From Berberis thunbergii (taxonomy: Eukaryota; Streptophyta; Magnoliopsida; Ranunculales; Berberidaceae), in assembly GCA_003290165.1 (NCBI GenBank), contig QNQO01000448.1:62001-126000 (forward strand): a stretch of DNA of 64,000 nt, read 5' to 3'. Shown piece after piece: positions 47,935 to 60,188 of this stretch (its first letter is position 1; each line of letters opens with the position of its first letter). A program made the translations under genes and the position numbers. The notes beneath the pieces are model-generated. The model made no database searches. It was given only the letters and a program-made list of their open reading frames with translations, and was not told where the DNA came from.

Positions 47935-48776
47935 TGTTAGAACATTCAGAGACTCCACCAATGGGGAATCCCTTGTCCCGTGGAGAGACCAAAACACATT
48001 ATTTGGAAAGACACATTTGCGGAATAGACTCTACAATACTCATGGTAATGTCTGACCCTATGAGAGCTAGCTTATATATAGGCACGACGTTCACAGAAAT
48101 AGTTCACCAGCAGTCGTGTCGACATTAAATGTTACACGGGGAATAAATGGGTGACGGTTCAAAGTACCATTGCACCAGTCCACATCCATTCAATTAATGG
48201 AAATGCACGCAGCCCCATTAATTTGAAGAGTAGCTGATGAGACATCAAATAATCACTCAATCGTAGCCATACACGTGCCATGAGCTAACCCTAGCACGTA
48301 AAAGGCTTCAGCGTAGTCCCAAGCGAACCCATGCGCAAATGTCGTTCAGTCTGTAAGTCAGGTGCCTAGGCTCAAGATACGCTAGGCACACGTATTAGGG
48401 CTTGACCTAGGACAATAAGGCCTAAACAATGAATCACAAAGTTGTCACAGGTTCGAGATCCACTCGCACGAAATCAACTCTTAGCCCAATCAAGCATTGG
48501 GTCCTAAACATAGCCAAGTGTTGAAGAGACTCAGTCATGCACATGCAAGATCTCATGCGAGGTCTTTTCTTTCTATCATGCTCTCGATCATAGGGACAGT
48601 GGGGAGGGAACACTCGCTATAAGAGATGGTGAAAAGTGGAAGAAAGGTACGCATACACGCTGCAATTTACATTGGAGTGCCTTCAGCCACCACAACAGTG
48701 GTCCCTGGCTTAACTGCTGCTCATTTTTGCAGGTTGACTATCTTTGGCATCAACGAGGAAAGATCCGAACACATCA
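47935..48776 (+). repeat. 3' LTR of Tat-like element A
   Basis: Begins TGTTAGAACATTCAGAGACT and ends GAACACATCA (TG...CA). The end matches the 5' LTR remnant at 20738-20822, and the start matches a related LTR at 60189 (TGTCAAAACATTCGGAGACT). A TATA-like TATATATA is at 48073. No obvious polypurine tract precedes it, so the left edge is less certain than the right. Confidence 0.65.
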
Positions 48777-48789
48777 CAAACCAAACCCA

Positions 48790-50210
48790 TGTGAATCTAA
48801 TGAAAGCCCAAAGCTAAAGGGAATACCTATTTCCTCATCTTCCTTAAACCATAATCACCATCTCTCTCTTTTGCAGACACAGAAAGAGCACCATGCCCTT
48901 TCTTCTTCTTCATTTGATTTTCACAAATACAACCACCACCCATTTCTCGCCTATGCTTCTTCATCTCTTCTCCACATTTCACAATCCTGTTCTTATTCCT
49001 CTCAACTAACAGACAACTCACCATCATACCCTTGTCTCATTCTCACAAGATTCACTGTCCCTTCCATCATAAACAACCAACACCCCCTTTTGCCACGTTC
49101 CATCTCGCTACCAACTAAAATCCCTCTTGCTACCATTTTGCTGCCTCCATCTCAATGACATCCATTCTATTTTTCACCATGAATGCCATACCTCGCCCCA
49201 CAACTACCAACTCGCCTCCCTCTTTCTCCATACACCTCTCGCTTGCAATCTCGTCGATAAACAACCTCTTCATCATTGCTTCTCGCTCGCAAGAAATACA
49301 CACACAAAAAAATAGATTGTGAAGAAGAAAAAGTTGGTTAATTCTTCTCTTCATGCTATTCACCACTACCATTTTCTTTTGCACCACACAAAACATCCAT
49401 TCCCTTGAGAAAACGCATTCATTAATGAGGAGATGGAGTTGACCAATGTTGTTCCTGCGATCACCTCCACCAGGAGTTTCTAAATCAATCACCGAGGCGC
49501 AGGTGAAACCATGGGTTTCTAGAGTTTGTTGAACTTAAATTATTATCTTCTTTGTGCTTCAAATGTCAAATACAATCAATTTCTGAATATTGATGAATTG
49601 CTTTCACTGATTTTATCGGACTTGAAATCTTGACTAGTTGGTAGTTAGGGTATTCATTGTTAATATTCAAAGCGCGTTTAAATTGATTATGATAAATCTA
49701 TGATTGTGTGATGTAGCAAGACACTCAATGCTAGGGGTTTAGACTTTTGCTAAAATTAATTGTATATTTAGAAAAATCTCAATTTTATTAACGAACACAT
49801 CATCGATGCAAACAATTGATTGTTCATCCCTAGTGCTTATCGCTTTATGTAAACAATAATTTAGATTTAAACCATTCTCGAAGAACCTATGGTGTACTCA
49901 ATGCCTTGGTTCACTTCTCAATTGCCTTTACAAATTCAATGTTTAGTTGTTTAATTTTATTCCGTTATTCTAGAAATTTTCAATCGCAGTAACCCCAATT
50001 TAAATTAGTCTAAAATAACGAGATAACGAAATTTTTCAGTTATGTCTAAAATACCGCAAGTTTTCAGTTATGTCTTCAATCCTCGTGGGATCGACTCGTA
50101 TTTATCGTTGTCTACTAGTTAGAGAACCATGCACTTGTAATATAACATTTAAGTTTATTATCCTATTAATTTAGGTTAGTAAAATTTGCATCATATTTTG
50201 GTAGCTTACC
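48790..50210 (-). repeat. Repeat family R, minus-strand copy
   Basis: Homologous, inverted, to 61530-62150. Shared landmarks on the minus strand include CAAGTGCA.GGT...CTAGTAGACAACG, GTCGATCCCACGAGGA, GCATTGAGTGTCTT, GCTTTGAATATT, CTAACTACCAA and AAAGCAATTCATCAAT.TTCAGAAAT. A CT/GA-rich segment lies at the distal end in both copies. ORFs here (up to 143 residues) are low complexity and probably not genes. Borders are approximate. Confidence 0.65.
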
Positions 50211-52353
50211 GAGGATTGTAACGGTGCAATCGAAGTCTGGGGTTTATTTTTACTAGTTTGTAGTTTAGGTATAATTTTCTTTATTTAGGAACAATATTAG
50301 GAATTGCTTGATAATTAGTTTTGTCGGTTAAAAATTTTCAGGTTAGGCATAAATTTTATTTGCTTTTAATTTGTTGCATTGGTTTTACAAACAATTATAC
50401 AAAAATATACATAGGAGTTCTTGTGGGAAAGAAGTGAAAGTAGAGGTCGTGAAAAACAATCAAAAATAAAAAATGACAGAACAAACAAATTTTTAAAAAT
50501 AGATATAGATTGCATTGTCATTTTTCTTTTCATGTTGTGATTCGCGTGGACACTTTCAGAAGTCGGCGAGCTGTCAGGTGGATAATGTTTCTAATCGACG
50601 GTAACTCGACTTCTCGCATGGGTCATAAGAAACCCAATAGAGGTTCATGTCGAATGTAACTTCTGCCCACCACATCTGCACGTGGTTTCTGTCTTGTTTA
50701 CTTGGTGTGTTGGTTGTTTTAGTTAGTATTGCATGCAAATTTAAATAGCGGTAGGATTGACTTGAAAATTTCGTGCCCTTTCCCGCAAATAGGTTAACCA
50801 CCATCTATTTTAGGGTTAGGAACCTAAGCCATCACTTTTTAAAATGGGTTAATTGCTATGTCCCCCCCCCCCCATAGTAAATAGCTAATTGGGATGTTCC
50901 CCCTTCTTTAATCCATATTGCACTTACCCCTAAGACTAGCAGTCAAAACGTGCATCGATTGTGAGGGCACGAGCTAATTTCAAAATAGCCATATTTTAAG
51001 GACCCCTTGAATGATCTAATGGCTGAGATTAAAAGATTATACAAACCCAAACTAATGATCTGAGGGATGATATTCAAAGCTGAATAGTTGTTGGGGAAGA
51101 CGAAGTAACAGTTGGAGGAGAGGAAAGAGTCGTTGGGTTCAACCCCTACTTGTTGGAACCTATTTCAGTCAATGAAAATCGAGTTCCTCACCTGTTTTTG
51201 CACTGTAGATCAAAGGTATCTGAAGTCAAAAAGTTTGACCGAACCCAAGTTTTGAACTTAGGGTTTCATAACACAAACACTAGATCTTAGTTATTTCATC
51301 ATAGATCTCACTTTAGAACACCATAATGAAGGTATGTCAATATTTTTCATTTCATTTTCATATTTATGTTGACATTTGTTAAGTGTTGCACGTCATTTTC
51401 AACCTCACGCCTGGATGTTCTATACCAGGGGCATTATTAAATTCAAATTTATTATAGGGGGTTAAGTTACTGCCATTACTTATTGTAAGGGGAAATAATA
51501 ATATTTGTTTATTGTTTTCCTGGTAGGTTCCTTGCGAGCACTGTCGCCAGTACAATCATATAACTGAAGACTGCCTTTATTTGTATTACAGTCTACAAGC
51601 TTTTGAAGTCCAAAACCCAAAAAAAACCCTAACAGGATGTTCTTGGCCTGTCAAATATATTGTTGCAAAGGGTTTCTATGGCTTGATGAAGTTATTTTGA
51701 AAAAAAATGAAGAAGGTAGTTCAAGCTCAAAGCAAGTTTTAACTTAAGCGCAAGCTCAAGCTCCAAAAGGGGTGGTTGTTTTCAAATGTGATTGTCCAAA
51801 TCATTGGATGACGGACCGTCCATGGGTGGATCTTCCATGCCTAATGCCTTCATGCTTTGGAAAGAGAACGATCAAAATATTTCATCAACCTCATACAGAA
51901 GGGCAAAAGAACCTCAATTGTGATTCTTGCACTAAGGGGTTTGAGTAGTTGGGAGCTTTGGTACCTGATAACGTACTTAGAACTTGTGGTCAAAACCCTA
52001 TTACTATAGTTGCAAGTACTAAAGAAGTTAAAAGTGAACAAGTTCAAGCCGGAAGAAGTAATAACTCTCCAAATGTAACAATAATTGTCCAAATGACTAT
52101 GGCATTTTAAGATGTATGTAAAGCAATTCTATCTAGCCTAAATAAGAAGTAAATGAACATAGCATTCAATATCAGTGTTGCAACAATAATAATTCTGACA
52201 TGGAATATCAAACCAAACTAAAGTGCAAACAATGAATGAACATTATATTCAATATCAAACCAATAATAGTGTTGCAAAAATAACAAGTCTTACATGGAAT
52301 ATCAAACCAAACTAAAGTGCAAAAAATTCAATAGACATTGAATAGCCTGCCAA
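50211..52353. other. Mostly featureless; C-run and orphan zinc-knuckle motif
   Basis: A run of 12 C lies at 50862-50873. At 51532-51580 the + strand encodes VPCEHCRQYNHITEDCLYLY, a perfect C-x2-C-x4-H-x4-C zinc knuckle without other gag sequence, so probably a retroelement remnant. At 52130-52320 a phrase (CATGGAATATCAAACCAAACTAAAGTGCAA) repeats about 90 bp apart. No gene recognised. Confidence 0.45.
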
Positions 52354-54077
52354 TGCAGACTCTGATAACTACACAAAGAAACCTATGGTGAACTGGCAAC
52401 GTATCTGCAGTCCTTACAATGAGGGAGGCTTGGGCATAAGGTGCATTGAAACATCAAACAAGGCAACAATGGTGATGCATGTATGGAATATCGTTTCTCA
52501 CAAGGATAACCTATTGGTACGGTGGACTAAAGCCTACATAATCAAATACAAAAAATTTTGGACTATGGATATACCAAATGAGGCTTCCTGGTGCTGGCGC
52601 AATATCCTCAAGTGCAGAAGTCATGCTAGCTCATTCACTGTCCACTCTATTGGAGATGGAAATGATACTAAACTATGGAACGATCCATGGCACCCCCCTA
52701 TGGGTATCCTACTAAACAGATTCCCACAGCACCTAGCGTATCATTCATCGCTGCACCGTAATGCAACAATCAGTGCACTTATTCACAATAATCAATGGGA
52801 CATCAGAAGGTATGAAAGATGGCACATTACTGACATATGTGAAGACTTGGGAATGGTGGAATTAGACACTGAACACAAAGATGTAATCACCTGGATGGGG
52901 GATCACGATGGGGAGTTTTCTAACAAGAGCGCATATCACTCAATGAGAATAAGATCACAATTAGTATCGTGGTCTAAGTTAGTGTGGTTCAATGGAAGAA
53001 TTCCTGGATAGAATTTCATCACCTGGTTAGCAATGCATAAGGCTCTTAAACCCAGGATAAATTGCTGAAATGGGGAGTTATTGAACGGTCTCTTTGCCCA
53101 CTATGTAGTGACAAACCAGAGAGTGAGGAGCACCTTTTCTTCAAATGCAGGTACTCTAGCTTCATATGGATGCACATACTTCTCCAACTAGGCTGTAAGC
53201 ACCAGGTCAGGGACTGAGCTGCTGAGTGGAGATGGTGTGAGCTTAAATTGAAGTCGGCAAGCAGTGTGCTAAAGAGGCTTGCCCTAAATGCAACCATATA
53301 TCACCTCTGGACAGAGAGGAATGGCAGACTTTTTAAGACCAAGTTTAGAGCAGCTATTAAAGACGAGACCAGGATTGTTGAGGATGTCAGATTACGTGCT
53401 TCAATCCTGGAACTTCAAGTTGAAGATAATGCTGATAATAGGCATCTCTTTGACAATTGGAGACTTGAAGTGCAATTCCATACAAGACAATTCACCTTAC
53501 ATGCATGGCAACGGCCTGAACAAGGCTGGTTTAAAGTAAACTCTCATTGTTCACTCACAGGAACTAAAGGGGTTACACAGCACTGATTAGGGACCATGAT
53601 GGAGTGGTGGTGGCAGCTGAGGCAGGAAGTCAAAGAGCGCAAACAATCCTTCTTCATGAGCTACAGGGGGTTGAACTAGATATCAAACTAGCCCAGAGAC
53701 ATGCATTACACAGAGTGGAGTTTAGTATGGACTCCAACATTGCTTTCAGGTACCTTACTATTGAAAAAGCCTCCCCATGGGAAGCAATTCATATAACTAG
53801 AAGGATCAAGGAGACTATAAAACAGTTCGAAGGATGCAAATTCATGCATGCAGTACGGGTGACAAACCAGGCAGCGGATAAGCTCGTAAATATGTTACCA
53901 AATCATGAGTTTGTTGAGATCATTCCAAGCTCTTTTGCGGAAGATAATAAGAAGATTGTATTTGATGATGCTAGAGATAGAAATATGCACGAATGTAACC
54001 AATCTATTCTTTTTTTTTCAGTGGTCTAGGGAGCCATATAAACCCCATGCTTGACTTTCAAAAAAAAAAAAAAAAAA
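52354..54077 (+). mobile_element. 5'-truncated L1-type LINE with poly(A) tail
   Basis: The 3' end is a poly(A) run (54060-54077). CCTGCCAA lies just outside both ends (52346-52353 and 54078-54085), an 8-bp target duplication. Coding sequence covers only the C-terminal third of ORF2, so reverse transcription stopped early at insertion, as usual for L1. Confidence 0.85.
52382..54030 (+). pseudogene. LINE ORF2 C-terminal region with zinc finger and RNase H
   Basis: Reads MVNWQRICSPYNEGGLGIRC, SWCWRNILKCRS, SIGDGNDTKLWNDPWHPPMG, the post-RT region of plant L1 ORF2; the Met at 52385 is internal, not a start. Then CPLC...EEHLFFKC (zf-RVT, C-C-H-C, about 53096-53150) after a frameshift near 53010, NATIYHLWTERNGRLF, and an RNase H domain: GWFKVNSHCSLTGTKG, ALIRDHDGVVVAAEAGSQRA, FSMDSNIAFRYLT, VTNQAADKLV (53500-53900). 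The DxxGS-type start is altered (NSHCS, normally NTDGS). At least two frameshifts and a stop; not functional. Confidence 0.85.
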
Positions 54078-54399
54078 CCTGCCAAACCTGTGTTTGCAAC
54101 TATAACACTAGATTCAATTTCAGACATGCAAACACAAATAACCCATCAAATTCAATAACTTCAAGTCAAGTTTGAAGTTTGGCATGCCATTCAATAGTTG
54201 AAAAATATCATCAAATTTTTCATTCTATCTAAGACTCACATAAACATAAAACAGTCAAGAACAATACTTTGACATTTCATAACAAACAAACAAAAGTCAT
54301 GCATCAGTACTCTATGAACCAGTAACACATGCATGACCATAAAGTATTGTAACCAAGAAAGTAGTCCCCCACTAACAAAACAGTCTCTAAACAAAATAA

Positions 54400-56740
54400 G
54401 TTGATATCACATGTTTGGTCTTCTTGGCCCTCATAGGTCTCTTACTCCAAGTGCCATTTCTTCCCCTACCTCTGCTACTACCACGGGATGTGCTACTGGC
54501 CTAGAACATTGGTGGCCTTATTGGGGGGGGGGGGGGGGGGGGGGAGGGGGGAAAGAGGCTAACTCCTTGTACAAATGGTTGAAATGGGAACATTGCTGCC
54601 TAAGTGTTGTGCATGATTGTTGTGGAGGGACTATGACCATTTCATTTGGAAGCTGACCTCTTCCTTTCCCATTCTATATGCAGATTTGACATCCATTTTC
54701 TTGTTGTTTCTACCCATATGAATCTGGGTGATGCCATAGATTTCTTGGATGTTTCTCCACAACCATCAATTTGCTCTATAGGAGGGTTTTTACAAGTTCT
54801 ATTATAGTGACCCTCCAATCCACATCTCCATCATCTCCTTGCTTCCTTTTCCACATTTTCATCCTCATCCCTTTTTTCTCTGTCCTTGGTCTCTCTAGAG
54901 GTCTTTTGACTTAAAGGTAGCAACAAGAAGTATGTTGGCTACGACATCAAAACCATCATCAGATATGCAAACGGGCAAAGGATTATAAAACACACTAGAA
55001 TCAGTAAGCAATCAAGGTGATACTACATTCCACTCATATTTCTAATGTGGACAATAACCCTTAAGTAAGCCTCCACATAGGCTTTGAGGGAATGGCATGA
55101 ATTACAATACCTGCATAAAATGCAATTAAGTGTAGGAACAAACATTATATGAGGAATAAACATTATGTTATATAGGGTACTTACTCTACCTATATGGGTC
55201 TGTGATTGGCCAAAATCACAACTCCATGCACACAGATGATTCATGTCAGCTCCTAGTGTCTACAATCACAGTATCTGATACATGTCTTAAATTTTCACCT
55301 AGAATCACTCTCATTATGTATAATTGTGATGAAGCCATCAATAGACCAAAACTAGCTGAATTGGTTCCTCATTTCCTTGTACTTGTCAATGAGCTTTTGA
55401 ACTCTAGGTATTATTCCATTCATCTCCCAAGTGCTATTTTTCCCTTCTGTAATACATAAGCTTCATGAGAAGCATGCGATACTCATCAATGAACTTGCAA
55501 ATTGGCCTTTCCCTTAGCTTGATAATCCAGTTATTAAAGCTTTCACTCAAATTGTTTGTGATGTGCTCTGAGCATATTTTATTGTCAAAATATGTTATGC
55601 ACCAAGTCTTCACATTCTTTTTAGTGAGTCGCTGTTGAGGTCTTGGATTAGCATATTTAAGCTCTTTTAAATTGGAGACACAACCAACCTCTTTATATTC
55701 CCTACTAGCTTTCTAACTAAGTTTTATCAAGAACTTCCCTCCAACACCAGCCTTCTTGAAGTTCTTAAACATGTTCCTAAAGAAAAATCTATGGTCTGAT
55801 TATAGAAAAAAATTCGTTTCATGCCTCAGTTAACCCTTTCTGTTGGTTAGAAATGAAAATGAGCTTCCCTACATGCATCTTCAAGTGAATATGAATTATG
55901 CTCAAGAAGTTAAACCAAGTTTGGTAGCATTCATACTGACAAATGTAGATATCCAGTGGAAACAAACCATTGTTGCCATCCAAGGCTGTAACAAACAAAT
56001 AACAACCCCTATATTTGCTCTTAATAGAGCACCCATCTAGCCCCACCAATGGTCCACAACCATGTTGCCAACTAAGGATACTAGCAGAAAATGCCAAGCA
56101 AAATCTTGTGAACTTATTATCCTCATCATTTCTTGAACATGTGGCAATGCTACCTGAATTTGTTGTCAACAACTCCATGCAACAAGAAGGGGCCTTATTA
56201 TAATAACCTCATAATTGCTAATCAATTTGGCCAATATTTTCTGTTTTGATCTCCAACCTAGATGATAGCTTACTTCAACAGTGTGGTAATTCCATGTCTG
56301 TTTGATGAGGTTGTCAAGTGTGAAAGTTGTGAAGTGTGTAGTCATTATTGATTCACACTCCTTGGCAACAAACCTAGAATTAACCATTGGGTTCTTCCCA
56401 TTATCAATCCCTACACATTTGAGATCTTGCCCCAAGGTCCTACACTAACAGTGTGCCCATCCTTTTCCTATGCTGCATAGCAATGCCATTTGGAGTTTTC
56501 ACCCTTACACAAGACTAAAAGTCTATTATGATAGTTCTTCTTGGCATGTATCACAAACTTGTTCCTCACTGCATATTTACTTAACCAGAACCTAGCTGCA
56601 TCAACAATGTCCCATTTTTTCCCAACCTCCAACACCCAATCATCTTCTCACCTCTCATCACTATAGACATCATCAATTTCAGTAACAAATGCAACATACT
56701 CAGTTGGAGGTGATTGTGCATCATGTTCATTTTCAGTTGT
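54400..56740 (-). pseudogene. MuDR-like (MULE) transposase, degenerate
   Basis: Minus-strand order: an N-terminal region with WLSKYAVRNKFVIHAKKNYH and CKGENSKWHCYAA (56600-56480, MuDR DNA-binding domain), HFTTFTLDNLIKQTW (56340), then CGPLVGLDGCSIKSKYRGCY, VTALDGNNGLFPLDIYI, KLIFISNQQKGL (56110-55830; catalytic core), HMFKNFKK, ICSEHITNNLSESFNNWIIK (55800-55530), and a C-terminal zinc knuckle GLEGHYNRTC (54800) whose first Cys codon is a stop. A run of 22 G at 54523-54544 reads as poly-Pro on this strand. Several stops and shifts. I did not find terminal inverted repeats. Confidence 0.8.
54523..54544. repeat. 22-base G-run
   Basis: An uninterrupted G22, then A, then G6, within the C-terminal Pro-rich part of the MULE pseudogene. 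It could form a G-quadruplex and is also a place where assemblies misjudge length. Confidence 0.95.
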
Positions 56741-56777
56741 GATGATACATAAAAAGGTCACATCCCAAAACCATACA

Positions 56778-57418
56778 TGTGTCATGGTGACCTTGAGAAA
56801 TTACAGGCCCCATCGTCAGCCCAACACTGATTCGGCCCAAGTGGTTCTAAGCCCAATCAATTTAGCCCACCAGGCGAACCCGAACTCTGACAACATGCTA
56901 GTCCCACACGTCTCACAGCTATCCTCAATACCCATAAGTCCTACTAAGGCAAGTATCTCAAGGATCAGCTTCGGACGGGCATCTACAACTGCTCTTCACT
57001 TCAACCTAGGAAGCAAATACCATAGTACATTCCACATAGGCAAACTCTCTTCAACGAATTGTTCTCGCATTGGGAATTATCACCCATGTATCTAGGAGCA
57101 CGAGGCTAACAAGGAACTTCTTTCCTACAACACGATTCCTAATTAGAGAAGGATCTTTACAAAGATCTGCTTCCTAAACTACGCTTACGATGGCCTGGTA
57201 GAACCAAGACTCTTTGCATTATAAATAAGACATGAGGTCGGTAAGCTATGATACATTACAAATTCACTGTAACAACATTACACCTTCCTTAGATTCCTGT
57301 CTAACTTTAGCATCGGAGTGCCATCGGCCACCACAGTGGTGGTTCGTGGCAAATGTTCCTTACCTGTGCAGGTCAGTAGGAACTAGGTCAAAGCAAGGAG
57401 TGGAAAATGATTGCATCA
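56778..57418 (+). repeat. 5' LTR of Tat-like element C (putative)
   Basis: Ends ...ATTGCATCA directly before a PBS. TATAAATA at 57220-57227 with downstream sequence fits an LTR promoter. The 3' part (GTGCCATCGGCCACCACAGT, GTGCAGGT) parallels 48680-48735 in element A. The left edge is set at TGTGTCATGG after the MULE remnant ends and is tentative. Confidence 0.55.
57220..57227 (+). promoter_or_regulatory. TATA box of the element C LTR
   Basis: TATAAATA about 200 bp before the LTR end, in the normal place for the R-region start of such LTRs. Confidence 0.5.
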
Positions 57419-57419
57419 G

Positions 57420-57439
57420 TTTGGCATCGTTCGTGGGGA
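57420..57439 (+). other. Primer-binding site of Tat-like element C
   Basis: TTTGGCATCGTTCGTGGGGA follows the LTR end. The related plant PBS form TTTGGCGCCGT.TGTGGGGA, used with a non-initiator tRNA, is common in Tat/Athila-type elements. Confidence 0.7.
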
Positions 57440-57489
57440 TGACAAAGTTCTTAACTTTTCATTAGCATCGTCTCCTTTTAGAAGCCCAG

Positions 57490-59250
57490 AGAGATGGTGA
57501 CTACTAGGTCACGCAACAACGGAGAATAGGGGGACACAAAAAACACTCTGATTGGTGCAGTACTGCTGCTTTCAACGACACTGATCATACATGGGCTACA
57601 GACTCAAGCCCCCGCGCCGACGACAACAATAGTAGACCCAGAATCGATAGATTGACATCTCATATACAACAGATAGCCAAGGCGGTGGAGACTCTCACAC
57701 GACCAAATCCACCACCTTCCAATGAAGATTAGGAGCAGCACAGACCTCCGCCTCCAGAAGATGATAGGGAGCAAGCGCAGGAGAACCAAACCCTTACTAG
57801 TTCTCATTGGACTAAGGGAGGTTGCGTGGCTAATGTTGAGCTCACCTCCAGAACAAAGAGACTCGACCCTAGAGCCCCTCTGGACATGATGGAGCTCCTC
57901 AAGAGCATCCAAAGACAAATCACCCTGGAGTAGTTGAGGATCGTTAAAATGGAAGCCCTCAACTCCTAGGGACAAGAAGGAGGGCAAGAGACGTGAGGAT
58001 GAGGAACGGAACAAAAAGAAGTACAATGACAACAGGCCTGACCCTGGTTGGTTCAGGCTGGAGAAATCATCCAACTACATTGGATCTAGAGTTGTAACAC
58101 CCCTAAATGCTAGACTGTCAGAGGTACTTAAATCCATGAAAAGATGGAAGGAACTGAAGTGGCCCCCAAAGACACGTGGAGACCCCTCCAAGCATGAAAA
58201 TGACAAGTATTGTACGTATAACAAGGTGGGCGGCCACGGCACCAATGACTACAAGAGTCTAAGCTATGAGGTCGAATAATGAATCCGCAGAGGCAAACTA
58301 AAAGAGTTCCTGAAGTCTAAGAAGCGAACAAAACAAACAAAGGAAAGAGGGGTCAGTTAAAGAACTAGAGAAAGAGACTCCAGGGATAATATACATCCTT
58401 CACGGAGACGGACCGAATGAAGACCAGTCGTATAGGTCTTGCAAGCGAACCTTATTGAAGATGCAGACACAACCCGCGGATGAGGACAGACGCATCTTCC
58501 ACTAAAGAATTCAGAGCCTCATTCCCACCTTGATCTTTACGGACAACAACCTCGAAGATGTTCGAGCGCCACATAATGACACCCTAGTCATCTCGGTCTC
58601 CATAGCAAGGTAGGAAGTGAAGAGAGCTCCAGTTGACACAGGAAGCTAGTTAAACGTCTTGTTCTACAACGTGTTCCACAGTATGGACCTCAAGACGGAA
58701 AACCTAACGTCTTCAGAACACCCACTTATCGAATTTAGTGGAGAGAAATAATTTTCCATTAAAAAGATAAGGTTAGCTACGGTGATAGGAAAACCGCAAC
58801 TAAGGAAGGTCCTATTTCTGGACTTCATGGTAGTAGACGCACCATCAACCTACAATCTCATCTTGGGAAGACTATGGCTCCACCGGATGTAAGCAATGGT
58901 CTCCACCCTTCACCAGTTTGTTAAGTATACTGCTAACCACTCCGGAGGGACAATACGTGGAGACCAACCTATGGCATGAGGCTGTCACTACACCGCACTA
59001 AAACAGATAGAGTGTTCTACGATTTAGCTACATCCTGCAGAGCAGCCTGACCCAATGCCAGGCAAGATGATGGCAGAGACATCACTTTCGATCGGAACAG
59101 GAGTAATAAGTTCTTCCGCCCAGTAAGACCAAAATGCCATGGCAAACAGGAACACATCCCCCCGATATTTCGTTGGCGTGGAGATCCACCCCTTTACAAT
59201 GTTTATTCTTCAGTAACCTATGTAATGCCTCGACAATCGGCTAAATGATC
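57490..59250 (+). pseudogene. gag-pro of Tat-like element C, degenerate, pol missing
   Basis: At 57960-58280: DKKEGKRREDEERNKKKYND, VVTPLNARLSEVLKSMKRWK, LKWPPKTRGDPSKHENDKY, CTYNKVGGHGTNDYKSLSYE, the C-terminal gag region with its zinc-binding-like motif. At 58530-58900: NDTLVISVSIA, VDTGS followed by a stop, LNVLFYNVFHSMDLKTENLT, VIGKPQLRKVLFLDFMVVDA, PSTYNLILGRLWLHRM, an aspartic protease with D-T-G retained. After about 59200 nothing resembles RT, RNase H or integrase. The first part of gag has many stops. Confidence 0.75.
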
Positions 59251-60188
59251 TGTGAAAGCAACCCGATTTCACTTCAATGCCAAGATCAATTTCTCTTCGT
59301 TAATAGTTCGTTTGCTTTAAGTTATTTGTTTCCCTTTCCATATACAATATTGAGTTTTAGTTCTTAAAAGACTTATGTGATTTCTAATCATCTAAGAAAT
59401 AAAGGAAGAATTACGAAAACAAACTTTAGTGATTATTGGAAAGATGTAACAACAAACACCTTGAGGTAGATACAAAAGGTTACATATTATGAATGCCCTG
59501 AGGCGGATACAAAAGATTGCATACTGAAAGCATCTGAATACAATGCGACATGAAGAAAAAGAATCGCTTAGACAACTCTACTACAAGAAGCATCTGAAGA
59601 AAATTTGCAGACTCTCCGATGCGAGCAATCTGCAAGTAACAACAAAGATACACGAATGGAATTCGCTCGACCCCTTCCCAAGATAAAGACAGGGGGTAAG
59701 AAGGGATTGAAAGGACTGAGCAATTAGATTGTTCCGTCAAATCACTCCAGAAAAGTGCTCATACAACGACATTTTAGACCTCACAACGAGCTGCTGATTT
59801 CCTCAAGAGACATCCAACTTCCTCAAGTAGCTTAGAAGAAGGCAGATGATGAAGGTCACAAGCAGCAACGCAATCACGATTTCCCATTGCTATCAAATGA
59901 GGCAACTTTTCACATGTGTGATACCAGGAGGGACTGAGAGATATCACACCCGGAGACATCGAACATCGACTAACACTTAGATCAGCCCATTAGTTAGCAA
60001 TGGGATCCGAGCACACGAAAGGCAAAAGTGGTACGATATAAGACCAAGGCATCTCCATTAGATGAGATATGTACTACTTATCCGCGATATGAGAAGGAAT
60101 TATGAGACCTCAGCAAATCAACTGTGTGCCCACCCACAACAAGTGACCACACATAACAACAACTATCACTATGCTTGATCAGTGCAAA
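59251..60188 (+). other. Non-coding stretch after gag-pro of element C
   Basis: Probably retroelement 3' untranslated sequence. Short imperfect repeats (CTTGAGGTAGATACAAAAGGTTACATA / CTGAGGCGGATACAAAAGATTGCATA at 59460 and 59498, and AACCCAAAACATTTTCTTCAGCCTTTGGAAA-type units near 60230-60290). No gene recognised. Confidence 0.45.

Noticed and set aside
59460..60188. Possible host gene on the minus strand (86-, 61- and 100-residue frames)
   Set aside because: No domain, no splice structure, and the stretch lies between retroelement parts.
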